A stretch of 64,000 bases of DNA from Thioclava nitratireducens (GCF_001940525.2 NZ_CP019437.1:904501-968500), one strand, 5' to 3'; counted from the stretch's first letter, positions 23,925-34,752 are shown. Notes: generated by a model from the letters alone, not told the origin. Program-made: numbers and translations.

Positions 23925-24575
23925 ATGACCGCAACTGAAATCGACCCGAGTTTTCTGCTCATTTCCGATCGCGAGATGTATGTTCATCGTGATCTCAGTC
24001 TTGCCGAAGCGCTCGGCGATGGGTTTGTCTATCGCCGTATCAAGAACATGCTGGCGGACCCCTTGCTGCGTCCGCTCCTTGAGCTGTTGGAGAATGGTGC
24101 GACGAGCTACGAAGGCGCGCTCAAACTTAAAGGGCGCGGTTTCCTCGAGACGCGGTCGATGATCGCGCGGCGAGGCCCATTCAAGGAAGACGAGTTTCAG
24201 TATGTTCTGCTGACGGATGAGGCTTGCAGTTATGCCCATCGCTGGCTCTTCGGAAGAGCGGAGGGGCCTGAGCCGGATCTCGATCCGGCGGAGTCCCTGC
24301 TGAAGGCTATTCGGCGCTATCTCGTTGTCGACGCCGGTTCTGGTATCGTGGTGGGGCGAGATGTGCTGGAGGTCGCGATCGATTTCGACGATATGAACGT
24401 CTTAGGCCGCCTGATCCATCTGGACTACGGGCTTCGTCAACTTTCGGATCCTGGTTTCAGTGACCCGGTTTCCGAGGCCGATTGGATGGAAGCTCGCGCG
24501 TATTGGTCCGGGGCGGATAGTGCCGATCGAGTTGGGGCTGCTATCGTATCCTTCGACACGTCCGAACTCCCGTAA
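23925..24575 (+). CDS. hypothetical protein beside integrase and XRE regulator
   Basis: 216 residues from ATG 23925 (an upstream frame from 23886 is possible). No family is recognised. It is soluble and acidic, with alternating helices and strands, and no signal peptide, membrane segment or known catalytic motif. Notable blocks are FLLISDREMYVHRDLSLAE, YRRIKNMLADPLLRPLLELL, FQYVLLTDEACSYAHRWLFG and DFDDMNVLGRLIHLDYGLR. The 75-base divergent arrangement with the XRE gene suggests shared control. It is probably island cargo; phage, defence or regulatory roles are all open. Confidence 0.6.
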   Translation: MTATEIDPSFLLISDREMYVHRDLSLAEALGDGFVYRRIKNMLADPLLRPLLELLENGATSYEGALKLKGRGFLETRSMIARRGPFKEDEFQYVLLTDEACSYAHRWLFGRAEGPEPDLDPAESLLKAIRRYLVVDAGSGIVVGRDVLEVAIDFDDMNVLGRLIHLDYGLRQLSDPGFSDPVSEADWMEARAYWSGADSADRVGAAIVSFDTSELP

Positions 24576-24673
24576 GTGTTCTCGCGAGGGGGCAGCAGGG
24601 CTGCATCCACTAACAGAGTGTCAGTTTTTCTTTCCTTCTGTCGCGTCGCGATAGAAAGATATTCCAACAAAAA

Positions 24674-24698
24674 AGCCGCGACTATGAAGGTCGCGGCT
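24674..24698. terminator. bidirectional intrinsic terminator
   Basis: A perfect 9-bp stem AGCCGCGAC / GTCGCGGCT closes a 7-base loop. It is flanked by a run of A on the left (AACAAAAAAGC) and CTTGCCTTTTTG on the right, so it can serve both strands. It separates the unknown protein on the plus strand from the end of the minus-strand polysaccharide operon (rmlA stop at 24836). Confidence 0.8.
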
Positions 24699-24835
24699 CT
24701 TGCCTTTTTGCTCAAGAATTTCGAGGCGTTGGTGCTACCTTGTCCTCGGAAGCGGCGCCACCATTACCCCTTCGCGCCTTGTCCGCGAGCCGCCGCAAAG
24801 GAGGACGGGGTGGATAACCACGTCATTGAGCTCGG

Positions 24836-25714
24836 TCATTTCCTGATCTTCACAGTCGTTTCCAAATATTCGCCATAGCTGTTCTTGCCGAATTTCTTCG
24901 CGCGATCGGCGAGCGCGTCGGCACTGATCCAGCCCTTCTCGAAGGCGATCTCGTCGGGCGAACCGCTTTGCAGGCCTTGTCGCTCTTCCAGCGTTCGCAC
25001 GAAGTTCCCCGCATCGAGCAGGCTGCCATGCGTTCCGGTGTCGAGCCAGGCAAAGCCCCGGCCCATCTGGGTGACCGAGAGCGCGCCGTCATGTAGGTAG
25101 GTTTCCAGAAGCGAGGTGATCTCCAACTCGCCCCGAGCGGACGGCGTGATCGTCTTGGCGCGGTCCGGAGCGGTCTCGTCGAGGAAATAGAGCCCCGTGA
25201 CCGCGAATTGCGAGGGCGGCACTTCGGGCTTCTCGATGATCGCACGCACTTTGCCGCTGTCGTCGAAATCCACCACGCCGTAGCGTTCGGGATCGCGGAC
25301 GCGGTAGCCGAAGACGGTGCCGCCCTCTGTGGTCGCATTCGCCGCTTTCAGGATCTTGCCGAGACCCGCGCCGAAGAAGATGTTGTCGCCCAGAACCATC
25401 GCCGAAGGGCTGCCCGCGAGAAAATCTTCAGCCAGCAGATAGGCCTGCGCCAGACCGTCGGGCGAGGGCTGGGTGATATAGGTCAGGCTCAGCCCCCATT
25501 GGCTGCCATCGCCGAGCGTGCGGATGAACTGCTCCTGATCATGCGGCGTGGTGATCACCGCGATCTCGCGAATACCGGCCAGCATCAGGGTGGTCAGCGG
25601 GTAGTAGATCATCGGCTTGTCGTAGACCGGCAGAAGCTGTTTTGAGACGCCCATCGTGATCGGATAGAGTCGCGTGCCCGAGCCGCCCGCCAGAATGATC
25701 CCCTTGCGCGTCAT
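24836..25714 (-). CDS. rmlA: glucose-1-phosphate thymidylyltransferase
   Basis: 292 residues. It makes dTDP-glucose from glucose-1-phosphate and dTTP, the first step to dTDP-L-rhamnose. The nucleotide-binding loop [13 protein letters not shown] is near residue 10, followed by [16 protein letters not shown], the metal-site block VLGDNIFFG and [17 protein letters not shown]. The ATG at 25714 overlaps the rmlD stop by 4 bases, choosing the start over a longer frame. It is the last gene of the rmlC-rmlB-rmlD-rmlA operon, ahead of a terminator at 24674-24698. Confidence 0.96.
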   Translation of the reverse strand: MTRKGIILAGGSGTRLYPITMGVSKQLLPVYDKPMIYYPLTTLMLAGIREIAVITTPHDQEQFIRTLGDGSQWGLSLTYITQPSPDGLAQAYLLAEDFLAGSPSAMVLGDNIFFGAGLGKILKAANATTEGGTVFGYRVRDPERYGVVDFDDSGKVRAIIEKPEVPPSQFAVTGLYFLDETAPDRAKTITPSARGELEITSLLETYLHDGALSVTQMGRGFAWLDTGTHGSLLDAGNFVRTLEERQGLQSGSPDEIAFEKGWISADALADRAKKFGKNSYGEYLETTVKIRK

Positions 25715-26556
25715 ATCGCCCCCAATTCGGTCAAAACCTCGTCCAATCCCGAACTCCAATCGGGTCTGTTCAGGCCGAACACGGCCAGATCGCTGCAGTC
25801 GAGCCGCGAATTGAGCGGCCGTTTCGCGGGCGTCGGATAATCGGCGGTGGGGATATCCTCCACCGTCACGCCGCGCCCGGCCCGCGCGAAGATCTCCCGC
25901 GCGAAGCCTGCCCAACTTACATCGGGAGAGCCTGAGAAATGGTAAACGCCGCTCTTCTTGGGCGCGCGCTGCAGTTCCTTCGCGATGGTCAGGCAAGCCT
26001 CGGCGATGGCCTTGGCCGGTGTCGGTCCACCGATCTGGTCGGCGACGATCGTCAGGCGCTCGCGGCTTTCCGACAGGCGCAGCATCGTCTTCACAAAATT
26101 CCCGCCATGGGATGAGAAGACCCAGCTCGTGCGCAGGATGGCGAAGGGGCCGCCTGCGGCCCGGATCGCCTGTTCTCCGGCGAGCTTGGTGCGGCCATAG
26201 GCGCCCAGCGGATCGGTCGGATCGGTCGGCTCGAACGGCGCGTCGCCCGAGCCGTCGAAGACGTAATCGGTGGAGATGTGAATGAGCGGGATGTCGAGGT
26301 CGCGGCAGGCCTTGGCCATCGCCGCGGGCGCATCACCATTGACCACCTGGGCGAGCGCCTCCTCTTCTTCAGCTTTGTCCACGGCGGTATAGGCGGCGGC
26401 GTTGATCACCGCCTCGGGCTTGGCTTCCCGGATCGCCTCTGCGGCGGCACCGGGATCACGCAAATCGACCCTATTCCGGCCTAAGAACGCCGCATCGGGG
26501 GCGAGGCGTTGCAACTCCTGCGCGACTTGGCCGGTCTGTCCGAAGACGAGGATCAT
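25711..26556 (-). CDS. rmlD: dTDP-4-dehydrorhamnose reductase
   Basis: 281 residues, an extended-SDR enzyme doing the last NAD(P)H-dependent step to dTDP-L-rhamnose. The Rossmann start [39 protein letters not shown], the YGRTK catalytic Tyr/Lys pair and [20 protein letters not shown] are all present. It overlaps rmlA downstream and rmlB upstream by 4 bases each, a tightly coupled operon. No anomaly is seen. Confidence 0.96.
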   Translation of the reverse strand: MILVFGQTGQVAQELQRLAPDAAFLGRNRVDLRDPGAAAEAIREAKPEAVINAAAYTAVDKAEEEEALAQVVNGDAPAAMAKACRDLDIPLIHISTDYVFDGSGDAPFEPTDPTDPLGAYGRTKLAGEQAIRAAGGPFAILRTSWVFSSHGGNFVKTMLRLSESRERLTIVADQIGGPTPAKAIAEACLTIAKELQRAPKKSGVYHFSGSPDVSWAGFAREIFARAGRGVTVEDIPTADYPTPAKRPLNSRLDCSDLAVFGLNRPDWSSGLDEVLTELGAI

Positions 26557-27590
26557 GCCTTGCCCAGCCTTTCACCGACGCCGTGCCGGTCCAGCAGCGG
26601 GCGCCACCAGTCCTCGTTCTCGAGATACCAGCGCACGGTGCGCTCGAGCCCCTCTTCAACGGTGACGCTCGGCCGCCAGCCCAGCTCCTCGCGGATGCGG
26701 GTGGGGTCGATCGCGTAGCGGGCATCATGGCCGGGGCGGTCTGTGACGAAGCTGATCAGATCGGCATAGGGCGCGTTGCCCGGACGCAGCTTGTCGAGAA
26801 TGGTGCAGATCGTCTGGACCAGTTCGAGGTTCGACCGCTCGTTCTCGCCGCCAATATTGTAGCTGCGGCCCAAGGCGCCTTTCTCAAGCACCAGAAGCAG
26901 CGCATCGGCGTGATCTTCCACATAGAGCCAGTCGCGCACATTCGAGCCGTCGCCATAGATCGGCAGCGGCTTGCCCGCGAGCGCGTTCAGGATCACGACC
27001 GGGATCAGCTTTTCGGGGAAGTGATAGGGGCCGTAATTGTTCGAGCAATTGGTGAGCACGACCGGCAGGCCATAGGTCTCGTGCCAAGCGCGCACGAGAT
27101 GGTCCGAGCCCGCTTTCGAGGCGGAATAGGGGCTGTTCGGGGCGTAGGGCGTCTCTTCGGTGAACTGGCCGGTGGGGCCGAGCGTGCCATAGACCTCGTC
27201 GGTCGAGATGTGATGGAAGCGGAAGCTTTCGGGGCGACCCTCGGCCTCCCAATAGGCGCGGGCGGCCTGCAGCATGTTGTAGGTGCCCATCACGTTGGTC
27301 TCGATGAAGGCGCCGGGGCCGTCGATCGAGCGATCCACGTGGCTTTCGGCGGCGAGATGCATCACCGCATCGGGCTTGTGGCGGGCGAAGATCGCCGTCA
27401 GCGACTCTGGATCGCGGATATCGGCCTGCTCAAACGCGTAGAGCGGGCTGCCCGCGACGGGCGCGACGTTCACGAGGCAGGCGGCATAGGTCAGCGCGTC
27501 GAGGTTAACCACCGCATGGCCGCGCGAGACGGCGAGACGGACGACCGCGGAGCCGATGAAACCTGCGCCGCCGGTGACGAGGATCTTCAT
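26553..27590 (-). CDS. rmlB: dTDP-glucose 4,6-dehydratase
   Basis: 345 residues from ATG 27590 ([19 protein letters not shown]), which overlaps the rmlC stop by 4 bases; the frame extends 5 codons further but that start is less likely. It converts dTDP-glucose to dTDP-4-keto-6-deoxyglucose with bound NAD. Visible marks are the GxxGxxG loop at 7-13, [25 protein letters not shown] with the active-site Asp-Glu pair, and [15 protein letters not shown] with the catalytic Tyr-x-x-x-Lys. Typical length. Confidence 0.96.
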   Translation of the reverse strand: MKILVTGGAGFIGSAVVRLAVSRGHAVVNLDALTYAACLVNVAPVAGSPLYAFEQADIRDPESLTAIFARHKPDAVMHLAAESHVDRSIDGPGAFIETNVMGTYNMLQAARAYWEAEGRPESFRFHHISTDEVYGTLGPTGQFTEETPYAPNSPYSASKAGSDHLVRAWHETYGLPVVLTNCSNNYGPYHFPEKLIPVVILNALAGKPLPIYGDGSNVRDWLYVEDHADALLLVLEKGALGRSYNIGGENERSNLELVQTICTILDKLRPGNAPYADLISFVTDRPGHDARYAIDPTRIREELGWRPSVTVEEGLERTVRWYLENEDWWRPLLDRHGVGERLGKA

Positions 27591-28159
27591 GCTGCGCCCT
27601 CCCATTTGAAGGGGCTATCGACGGAAGCGAGCAGAGGTGCCTCGGCATCCTTGCCGGACAAAACAGGCTCTATTCCTGCGGAAAGCGGCCAGTCGATGGC
27701 CAGATCGGGATCGTCCCAGCGGATCGCGCCTTCGCAGTCGGGCGCGTAGTAATCCGAGCACTTATAGACAATTTCGGTCCCCGGCTCGAGCGTCACGAAC
27801 CCATGCGCGAAGCCTGCCGGGATCAGCAGCTGCTTGCCGTTCTCAAAGCTCAGTTCCGTGCCGAACCACTGGCCGTAACTCGGGCTGCCCTTGCGGATAT
27901 CGACCGCAACATCCCAGAGCCGCCCGCGCCCGCAGCGCACCAGCTTCGCCTGAGCGTGCGGCGGGGCCTGAAAATGCAGCCCGCGCACCGTGCCCACCGC
28001 CTCGGAAACCGAATGGTTGTCCTGCACGAAGTCGATATCGATCCCGGCCTCGGCAAATCGCTTCGCCGAATAGCTCTCGGAGAAAAACCCACGGTGATCG
28101 CCGAATCGCTTCGGGGTGATCACAAGAACGCCGCTGAGGGGTGTTGGTTCGACCTGCAT
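27587..28159 (-). CDS. rmlC: dTDP-4-dehydrorhamnose 3,5-epimerase
   Basis: 190 residues, ATG at 28159 preferred over a TTG one codon upstream. It is a cupin-fold epimerase acting between RmlB and RmlD. The conserved [18 protein letters not shown] segment with the catalytic His, [27 protein letters not shown] and [18 protein letters not shown] are all visible. It is the first gene of the rhamnose operon; the AT-rich 45 bases upstream separate it from manC. Confidence 0.96.
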   Translation of the reverse strand: MQVEPTPLSGVLVITPKRFGDHRGFFSESYSAKRFAEAGIDIDFVQDNHSVSEAVGTVRGLHFQAPPHAQAKLVRCGRGRLWDVAVDIRKGSPSYGQWFGTELSFENGKQLLIPAGFAHGFVTLEPGTEIVYKCSDYYAPDCEGAIRWDDPDLAIDWPLSAGIEPVLSGKDAEAPLLASVDSPFKWEGAA

Positions 28160-28203
28160 CAATAAATTTCTTTCAATAAAATAAATTTGCCTTGGCGATG
28201 CGG

Positions 28204-29652
28204 CTAGCCTTTCGCACCCTGTCCCCGCGCGTAGACATCCTCGTAGCGGATGATGTCGTCCTCGCCGAGATAGCTGCCGGTTTGCACTTCGATCAGTGTC
28301 AACGGGACTTTCCCCGGGTTTTCCATGCGATGTACGGCACCGAGCGGGATATAGACGGACTGGTTCTCGGTCACGAGCTTCACCTCGTCATCAATCGTCA
28401 CCTTCGCGGTGCCCTCGACGACAATCCAGTGCTCGGCGCGATGGTGATGGCTCTGCAAGCTCAGCGCGGCGCCAGGGTGAACGTGAATCCGCTTCACCTG
28501 AAAGCGCTGGCCGACGACGAGGCTCTCATACCAGCCCCAGGGGCGGAAGTCGCGGGGCAGGGTCTCGGCCTGGGCGGCGCCCTTGGCCTTCAGTTCGGCC
28601 ACAGCCTTCTTCACGTCCTGCGCACGGTCCTTGTGGGCGACGAGGACGGCATCGGGCATGGCGACCGCAATGATGTCTTCGAGACCGATTCCGACCAGTT
28701 CCTGAGCGGTATCCGTTGAATGCAGAAGCGTGTCGCGGCAGTCGATTGCAGTGGCAGGGCCGGTCGCGACGATGCCGTGTTCGTTCGGGTTCTGCTCGCG
28801 CCAGACCGCCTGCCAGTCGCCAAGATCCGACCACGCGCCACCAAAGGGCACGACGGTCAGGTTGTCGGCGCGTTCCATCACCGCGTAGTCGATCGAGATG
28901 TCTTCGAGCTGCGCCCAAGGCTCGGGAGCAAGCCGGGTAAAGGCGAGATCGCGCTCGGCGGCATCGACAGCAGCCTTCGCTTGCGCGAGCGTCTCGGGGG
29001 CGTGTTTTGCGAAGGCGTCGAGGATCGCCGAGGTGGAGAAGAGGAAGATGCCGGCGTTCCAGAGATGCAGGCCACCCTCGAGCAGCGTCTCGGCCATGGC
29101 CAAGTCAGGCTTCTCGACGAAGGATTTCAGTGGCTGCGGGGTCGCGGAGAATTCCGCGTCCGGGGCTTCGCTCAGTTCCAGCCATCCGTAGCCGGTCTCG
29201 GGTCGATCGGGACGGATGCCGAAGGTGACCAGCTGTCCGGCCTCGGCTGCCGGGGCGGCGGCCTCGACCGCTGCACGGAAGTGCGCGGGATCGGGGATGA
29301 CGTGATCCGACGGCGCTATCAGCATCAGCGCGCCGGGCTCGCGGGCCTCGAGCACCAGCGCACCCGCGCAGATCGCCGCGGCGGTGTTGCGAGCGGAGGG
29401 CTCGATGAGAATATCGGCGGGGGCGATTTCGAGCGCGGCCAGTTGTTCTATCACGACGAAGCGGAAATCTGCGCCGGTAATCACGGATGGCGCGGCAAAG
29501 CCGTCGCCCGCGAGCCGTTTGGCCGAAGCCTGGAACAGGCTCTCCTCGCCCATCAGGTTGACGAATTGCTTGGGGTAGCTCTTTCGCGAGAGCGGCCAGA
29601 GTCGCGTGCCTGCGCCGCCGCAGAGAAGGACAGGGTGAATAAGATTAGCCAA
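28204..29652 (-). CDS. manC: mannose-1-phosphate guanylyltransferase / mannose-6-phosphate isomerase
   Basis: 482 residues from the TTG at 29652, which has a GAGG site 5 bases upstream and opens the family start MANLIHPVLLCGGAGTRLWP; no ATG is suitably placed. Residues 1-~340 form the GDP-mannose pyrophosphorylase domain (SRKSYPKQFVNLMGEESLFQ, LIAPSDHVIPD, KSFVEKPD). The C-terminal cupin (RPWGWYESLVVGQRFQVKRI, HHHRAEHWIVVEGTAKVT) is the phosphomannose isomerase part. It supplies GDP-mannose. No manB or gmd is in the window, so the pathway must be completed elsewhere. Confidence 0.93.
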   Translation of the reverse strand: MANLIHPVLLCGGAGTRLWPLSRKSYPKQFVNLMGEESLFQASAKRLAGDGFAAPSVITGADFRFVVIEQLAALEIAPADILIEPSARNTAAAICAGALVLEAREPGALMLIAPSDHVIPDPAHFRAAVEAAAPAAEAGQLVTFGIRPDRPETGYGWLELSEAPDAEFSATPQPLKSFVEKPDLAMAETLLEGGLHLWNAGIFLFSTSAILDAFAKHAPETLAQAKAAVDAAERDLAFTRLAPEPWAQLEDISIDYAVMERADNLTVVPFGGAWSDLGDWQAVWREQNPNEHGIVATGPATAIDCRDTLLHSTDTAQELVGIGLEDIIAVAMPDAVLVAHKDRAQDVKKAVAELKAKGAAQAETLPRDFRPWGWYESLVVGQRFQVKRIHVHPGAALSLQSHHHRAEHWIVVEGTAKVTIDDEVKLVTENQSVYIPLGAVHRMENPGKVPLTLIEVQTGSYLGEDDIIRYEDVYARGQGAKG

Positions 29653-29689
29653 CTTTACCTCGTTGAAACGGTTTGGCGCGCCGTGCGAA

Positions 29690-30769
29690 TCAATTGCGCT
29701 CAAGAAGCTGGAAATAGGCCTCGCCGATGCGCTCCCACGTGTAGCGGCGTTTTGCGATCTCGCGCATTTTGGCGCCGATCTGGGCAGCGTCTTCCGGATT
29801 GAGGCGACGTAGACGATCTGCAAGCTCTGCCGCAGTCTTAAAGTAATACGCTTGGCCTTCTGTGCTGTTGCGGTTGAAAGCGCAACCATGCGTAATAATC
29901 GGAACGCCAAAATGCATCATCTCGACTAGGGAAGGGTTTGTTCCACCTGCAGAATGGCCGTGAAGGTAGACCGAAGCCCGCCTGCGCAGCGCATGTAGCG
30001 CGCCGGACTCATATATGGGGTCGACCAAGTGCAGGTTCGGACGCCCACTATACCGTGCCTTAAGATCGCGGCTATACGCGTTGTTGTCCCAGTTGCCCAC
30101 GAAGACCAGTGGTGTGTCGAGCTCGTCGAAAGCCTCGAGAATGAGATCGACATTGTTTTCCGGTTCAATCCGGCACAGCGCTAGGGCAAAATGCGGAGGT
30201 AACCCGGCGGGGACCTCAGCCTTTCCGATATGGTCAAGCGCATGATCGCCACCGTAAGCTATAACATGGCAATTAAAGCCATAGGTTTCGCGGACATGGT
30301 CGGCGATCGCCTGATTATCGGCGATGACCTCGTGTGAAAAGTGTACCGCCGCCCATTCCGAAGCTCGCAACACCAGTCGGGCTAGTCCCTTCCATTTCTC
30401 GCGCTTCCACTCAATTCCATCGATGTTTGTGATTACGCGCGACTGGCTTATAAGCCGGAACAAGGGCAGCGCCAGTGCGCCAGAAACCCCAAGGAGTAGG
30501 ATACGATCATGCCCGCTACGCACCGCTTGCCAGAGACTTATTACGTCGTAGGGAATGCTCTGGGCCCCGTTCGCGCGCAAGTCCACGTATCGCAGATCGG
30601 CGCTCTCGAAATGTACCGGGTGTTCGCAATTGTCTTTGGCTGAACACCAGACAGTAAGTGCAGAACGGTGACCGGTTCTTTTGTGGTATCGAACAAGGTT
30701 CTCGGCTAGGGTTTCAAAGCCACCATAGCGGCCCGGCACGCCAACGGTTCCAAGAATAGCAATTCTCAT
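29690..30769 (-). CDS. glycosyltransferase with DUF1972 (rhamnosyltransferase-like)
   Basis: 359 residues from ATG 30769, which overlaps the next gene's stop by 4 bases. The N-terminal [19 protein letters not shown] followed by [15 protein letters not shown] is the DUF1972 signature found in rhamnosyltransferases and related GT-B enzymes. The C-terminal half shows a family-4 GT nucleotide-sugar site ([19 protein letters not shown] with the ExxxE-type pattern). Cytosolic, peripheral; it adds one sugar, plausibly rhamnose given the rml operon next door, to the lipid-linked repeat unit. The donor is inference. Confidence 0.85.
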   Translation of the reverse strand: MRIAILGTVGVPGRYGGFETLAENLVRYHKRTGHRSALTVWCSAKDNCEHPVHFESADLRYVDLRANGAQSIPYDVISLWQAVRSGHDRILLLGVSGALALPLFRLISQSRVITNIDGIEWKREKWKGLARLVLRASEWAAVHFSHEVIADNQAIADHVRETYGFNCHVIAYGGDHALDHIGKAEVPAGLPPHFALALCRIEPENNVDLILEAFDELDTPLVFVGNWDNNAYSRDLKARYSGRPNLHLVDPIYESGALHALRRRASVYLHGHSAGGTNPSLVEMMHFGVPIITHGCAFNRNSTEGQAYYFKTAAELADRLRRLNPEDAAQIGAKMREIAKRRYTWERIGEAYFQLLERN

Positions 30770-31866
30770 CTGACTGACCTTTCGCAAAGATTTTTGAGTG
30801 CCTCGCGCAGAGAGGTCGCATACGCCTCGAAGGAAAAATCTCGCGCCCGAATCCGCGCGGCCCGCGCCATGGCAGCATGGGTTTCTGGGTTGTCGGCCAG
30901 CGCTAACACCGCCGCACACAGCGCAACGCCGTCGCGCGAGTCGATGCAATAGCCCTCAACACCGTTGGTGATGATCTCCGCTGGGCCACCGACAGGTGGA
31001 ACAATCACAGGAACGCCAAAGGTCATCGCCTCTACTACTGTGAGGCCGAAGGTTTCGATCCACTGGTCGGGCCGCGAGAGGTTTAGAACAAGGTCAGCAG
31101 CTGCGTAGAAACCAGCTGGGTCGCTCGTGGATGGGTGGATGGTGATGTTGGCCGAATTTGTATGGCTTCCTGAAAAGGCCGCAATCTCGCGCTCCTCGGC
31201 ATTCAGAACGAGGTCAAAGGTAATATCGCCACGGTCCTTAAGAGCTCCAGCAAGCGCAATGAATTCTCTGATTCCTTTGTAGCCTCTTAGCGAGGCTAAC
31301 ATTAGCACCCGGAATTGCCCCTTTTGTCGTGGGGTATGTTCACAGGCGCGAGCGGCCAAAGCCGGACTAACCGGGTTGGGCAAGATAACTGCGGGAGGGC
31401 CATTGATAGGCAGGCGCGCTCGATGGTCGTTGGAGACATAAATGAGTAGGTCGGCTGAGCGTGCCGCGAAACTTGTCAGGAAACGGCGCAGCGGAACCGG
31501 CGCAACGGAGACTTCGTGAACATGCACTACAACACGCCGCCCGGTGCGGCGGCCCCAAAGCATTGCTGCGAACGGTAGCAGCGTATTCACGAAAACCGTT
31601 GCATCCCGCGGGATATTTGCTGACTGCGAGAGCGCTCGGTAAAGCGCGAATTGACTCGTGACATACGTCAACAAAGTTATCATTCGGTAGCGGCTACGGC
31701 GATACCAGTAACGTTGCGTCGGCACACCCGCTTCCTCGAGCACGCCGCGTCCTTGCGAGCCAACGAAGAGCTGCACCTGCGCGCTCGCGTTCAGCGCATC
31801 AATTGTCGAACGAAGGACAGTAGGACTGCCCGAACGATCATTTAGGAGGTGACAAAAAACGATCAT
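30766..31866 (-). CDS. glycosyltransferase family 4
   Basis: 366 residues. The C-terminal half has the GT4 pattern: [40 protein letters not shown], then [20 protein letters not shown] with the nucleotide-sugar-binding Glu pair. The N-terminal GT-B domain starts [20 protein letters not shown]. It overlaps both neighbours by 4 bases, so it belongs to one transcription unit with the DUF1972 enzyme and the polymerase. Acceptor and donor are unknown. Confidence 0.87.
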   Translation of the reverse strand: MIVFCHLLNDRSGSPTVLRSTIDALNASAQVQLFVGSQGRGVLEEAGVPTQRYWYRRSRYRMITLLTYVTSQFALYRALSQSANIPRDATVFVNTLLPFAAMLWGRRTGRRVVVHVHEVSVAPVPLRRFLTSFAARSADLLIYVSNDHRARLPINGPPAVILPNPVSPALAARACEHTPRQKGQFRVLMLASLRGYKGIREFIALAGALKDRGDITFDLVLNAEEREIAAFSGSHTNSANITIHPSTSDPAGFYAAADLVLNLSRPDQWIETFGLTVVEAMTFGVPVIVPPVGGPAEIITNGVEGYCIDSRDGVALCAAVLALADNPETHAAMARAARIRARDFSFEAYATSLREALKNLCERSVR

Positions 31867-32951
31867 CCTACATAGCCTACTGTCGTTCGGTCACCGTTAC
31901 CGTTTGTCTTAGGTGGTTGGTCTGCGCCTCCTGTTAAGCGGCGCGAGAGGGCGAAAGACCTACCATTCTTGTCCCTCAGTCCAGCAGTCTTTGCCTCGGA
32001 AAAACACCACGCCCAAGATATGAAAAGAGTATAGGGTGAGGCCAAAGCAAAATTAAGCATAAGTAGCAATGCTAGCGCCAGCGGAATCCGCTGGGTTAAA
32101 ATTGTCAGCAGTAAAATAAACGGCAATAATCCAAAGTCGCTAAAGATGCCAAAGATAAAAGATCCGCTATAGCCAGATATTCCAAATGGTTCAAGGAACA
32201 TCGCCACTTGCGCATCAGAGGCTCCAACGCCGCGCCCGAATAGAAAACCAAAGTAATCCATATTCTTTACAGACACGATACCCAGAAATCGGATGAAGAA
32301 GCTATTCGATAGAAGGAGTTCCTGATTTATCGGCGTGAAAATGAGGTAGGCAGTGAAGGTGGAAAACAAAAGAATAAAACTTCTTCTGAACACGGTGAAC
32401 CGCATGAGTAAACCAATGATTGCGAGCCCGCTCTGGGTTGCGCATATCAGAAAAATAATTCCTGCTCGTAGTTGAGACGACTTAGTGATGAACCATAGCC
32501 CCACCAAGGTCATACCCATATATGAAGCCTCTAGGGTGTATCCCTTTAGGCGTGGAAAAAAACGAGACGATGAATAGTATTCACCCACGCCCATGGAGTA
32601 GAGGACAGAAATCGAAAGCAATAAGAAAAATCCAAAGTTAGACAGCTTGGATGAATTGGAGATAAACCTATCGCTTGTTACGGCGGAAAACACGAAAAGA
32701 TAGGCGGAAATGAACGCTACAGTCGAAAAAGGGGTGCCATTTAGGATAAGCAAGGTTGACATCAGGATAATCAGAGAGAATGAATTTTTCTTCATTCCCC
32801 CGGCCCTCAATGCAGGCAGGAAAATCAATATTGCAGTCAGATAAGCTAGCGGATACTGACCGCTACTATTAAAAAACGGAATCAAGAACGCGCTGCTCAG
32901 GCAGCTCGCGAAAAGAAGATAAACTATTAGAGCCTTTTTAGATAGCGACAT
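31863..32951 (-). CDS. polysaccharide (O-antigen/EPS) polymerase, Wzy-like
   Basis: 362 residues from ATG 32951 ([14 protein letters not shown]); a start 6 codons earlier is possible. Ten or so hydrophobic segments with a large loop ([25 protein letters not shown] and [19 protein letters not shown]), the layout of Wzy proteins that join lipid-linked repeat units in the periplasm. Sequence similarity is weak as usual, so the call rests on topology and position between glycosyltransferases and flippase. The C-terminal ~35 residues are hydrophilic and GC-richer, a possible chimeric end. Codon use is AT-rich compared with the rml genes. Confidence 0.7.
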   Translation of the reverse strand: MSLSKKALIVYLLFASCLSSAFLIPFFNSSGQYPLAYLTAILIFLPALRAGGMKKNSFSLIILMSTLLILNGTPFSTVAFISAYLFVFSAVTSDRFISNSSKLSNFGFFLLLSISVLYSMGVGEYYSSSRFFPRLKGYTLEASYMGMTLVGLWFITKSSQLRAGIIFLICATQSGLAIIGLLMRFTVFRRSFILLFSTFTAYLIFTPINQELLLSNSFFIRFLGIVSVKNMDYFGFLFGRGVGASDAQVAMFLEPFGISGYSGSFIFGIFSDFGLLPFILLLTILTQRIPLALALLLMLNFALASPYTLFISWAWCFSEAKTAGLRDKNGRSFALSRRLTGGADQPPKTNGNGDRTTVGYVG

Positions 32952-33561
32952 TTTTGGCCGGAACTCCAATTACTGTACCAGAAGAGTACCGTTTATTTAA
33001 AAGTGCACAAGCTCCAACGGTCGTATGTTCATCAATGTAAGTGCCATCTAGCAGTGTTGCTTTGGCGCCTATCCAAACATTTGATCTCACAGAGATACCA
33101 AACTGGGTTGTCCCACTTGATTTACCAGGGCCTAAGTGATTCTGAGGATGAAACGACACATATTGCCCAATACTGCAATTTTTCCCTATTTCTACTAGCG
33201 CAGCGCCGCCTACGAAGCAAAATTCTGCGAGTGTGGAATGATCACCAATTAAAACCCCTTGGCCGGGTGTGTCGGGCGTTGGCGGAACACGAATAATGGA
33301 ATACTTACCAATTTTACAGCGCTTTCCTATATGGACGCCTCGCGTGCCAAATCCATCGATCTCGGTAAAATCCTCAATTCTCGTGAAGGCGCCGATTTTG
33401 ACTTTACTCCGGGATCTGATTTTTACGCCTCGTCCAATAAAAACAAAAGCGTAGCCCCGAAAGATGCCGCGAATGAATCCAATAAGAAAGGGAAGGAGGT
33501 AAGTTACAGCTCCCCAAAAGCCTCGCTGGCGGAAAAGGTTCGCGATTTTATCTTTATGCAT
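32938..33561 (-). CDS. hexapeptide-repeat acyltransferase
   Basis: 207 residues. One hydrophobic stretch near the N-terminus (VTYLLPFLIGFIRGIF) is followed by a left-handed beta-helix built of hexapeptide repeats (VKIRSRSKVKIGAF, VHIGKRCKIGKYSIIRV, VLIGDHSTLAEFCFVGG, VEIGKNCSIGQYV) ending with VRSNVWIGAKATLLDGTYID and VIGVPAKNV. It probably O- or N-acetylates a sugar of the repeat unit. It overlaps the polymerase gene by 14 bases. The 138-base AT-rich gap upstream ends at the next glycosyltransferase. Confidence 0.82.
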   Translation of the reverse strand: MHKDKIANLFRQRGFWGAVTYLLPFLIGFIRGIFRGYAFVFIGRGVKIRSRSKVKIGAFTRIEDFTEIDGFGTRGVHIGKRCKIGKYSIIRVPPTPDTPGQGVLIGDHSTLAEFCFVGGAALVEIGKNCSIGQYVSFHPQNHLGPGKSSGTTQFGISVRSNVWIGAKATLLDGTYIDEHTTVGACALLNKRYSSGTVIGVPAKNVAI

Positions 33562-33699
33562 GTCGTTCTCTCTAAGAAAAGCGCGTTATGCAGTCTCATC
33601 GTTGGAAAAAATAGAGTCGACATATGCTGTTGAAATAATATGTTCCACAAATAGATCTTTGCAATATGACGCGATACACCTTCTTTGCACAAATAGCAA

Positions 33700-34752
33700 T
33701 TACGATTGTTTCAATCGGCGAACTCTCAACAATTCCCTCCAGCTTTCATCAAAAACTTCTTGGTTGAACGTCCCTTCGATCCGTTCGCCAATTGACAAGT
33801 AGTAGTTACGTGAGTCTTGCTCTAGCATTGTGTTTAACTGAGCTGAAATATCTTCAGGCGAGATCACATTCTTCGGCAGGTTTCCATCGAGATCGAAAGA
33901 ATGAAGGCCAGTAACATTAGAATGAACGCATGGGATACCAAACATAGCAGCTTCAAGAACTGGGATTCCAAAGCCCTCATTCAAGCTAAAAAGGGCAGAG
34001 CCGTAAGCTCCTTTGTAAAGTTTGACTAGCTCCTCGTCAGAGACATCACTCCGCACTTCGATTGAAACGTCGTCGAGTAGTGGTAATTGCTTTTCGAATG
34101 TCCCCACCAACAAAAGCTTAACATTATTCCCGGGAAGAGCACTGCTCTTGAAGCCGAGTATTGTCGCTTCAATATTCTTTCGTGGATGCCCGTTGGATAC
34201 AAGCAAGATATATCGAGTTTCATCATTGGTCTCAGAGGTTTTCTCTAACGTCTCGGATTCAATGTTGCTGTGAAGTGTCTCAATTGAGGCATACGGACTG
34301 ATAACGGAAATTCGATCAGCAGAGATTCCTAGTCGTTCGTTGATATCTGATTTCACAAAGGCCGAAGGGGCAACAATTCGAATTTTGCTAAATTGCTTCA
34401 AAAGAAAAAGATTGTATCGATAGTAGACTCTTTCGAGCCGCGAATAGCACTCTGGGAAATCTAAAAATGCAAGATCATGAACGACGACAACAACACGGTC
34501 GCTGTTATACAACGGAACGCTGAATGCGGGGGAAATGTATTTCGATTGCCGTTCGAGTGTCAGGGCGAACGCTGGATAGAAAGCCTCGAATAGCACCAGA
34601 GATATCTTTCTGACGGCTGGGTTTGCCTTAAGAAAAGCCGGAAGATGTATCGAAACAAGTCCATATTGAGCTAACGCAGCAGCGATTTGCGACGCATATC
34701 TCGAAAGTCCGGAAGTGCGTCTAGTTAAATAATGCCCAGAAATATGAATCAT
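33700..34752 (-). CDS. glycosyltransferase family 4
   Basis: 350 residues, GT-B fold. The N-terminus MIHISGHYLTRRTSGLSRYA includes the RxxGIxRY-type acceptor loop. VVVVHDLAFLDFPECYSRLE is the usual GT4 middle block. The C-terminal donor site shows ILLVSNGHPRKNIEATILGF, LYKGAYGSALFSLNEGFGIP and VLEAAMFGIPCVHSNVTGL with the conserved Glu. It overlaps its upstream neighbour by 4 bases (34749-34752). Base composition is AT-rich, as in the whole 32-40 kb block, suggesting foreign origin. The transferred sugar is unknown. Confidence 0.87.
   Translation of the reverse strand: MIHISGHYLTRRTSGLSRYASQIAAALAQYGLVSIHLPAFLKANPAVRKISLVLFEAFYPAFALTLERQSKYISPAFSVPLYNSDRVVVVVHDLAFLDFPECYSRLERVYYRYNLFLLKQFSKIRIVAPSAFVKSDINERLGISADRISVISPYASIETLHSNIESETLEKTSETNDETRYILLVSNGHPRKNIEATILGFKSSALPGNNVKLLLVGTFEKQLPLLDDVSIEVRSDVSDEELVKLYKGAYGSALFSLNEGFGIPVLEAAMFGIPCVHSNVTGLHSFDLDGNLPKNVISPEDISAQLNTMLEQDSRNYYLSIGERIEGTFNQEVFDESWRELLRVRRLKQS

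Noticed and set aside
26583-27749. 388-codon plus-strand frame opposite rmlB/rmlC
   Set aside because: Antisense shadow of two fully recognisable rml genes; composition typical of a reversed reading.
28720-29802. 360-codon plus-strand frame opposite manC
   Set aside because: Gly/Arg-rich shadow of manC with no motif or plausible start.
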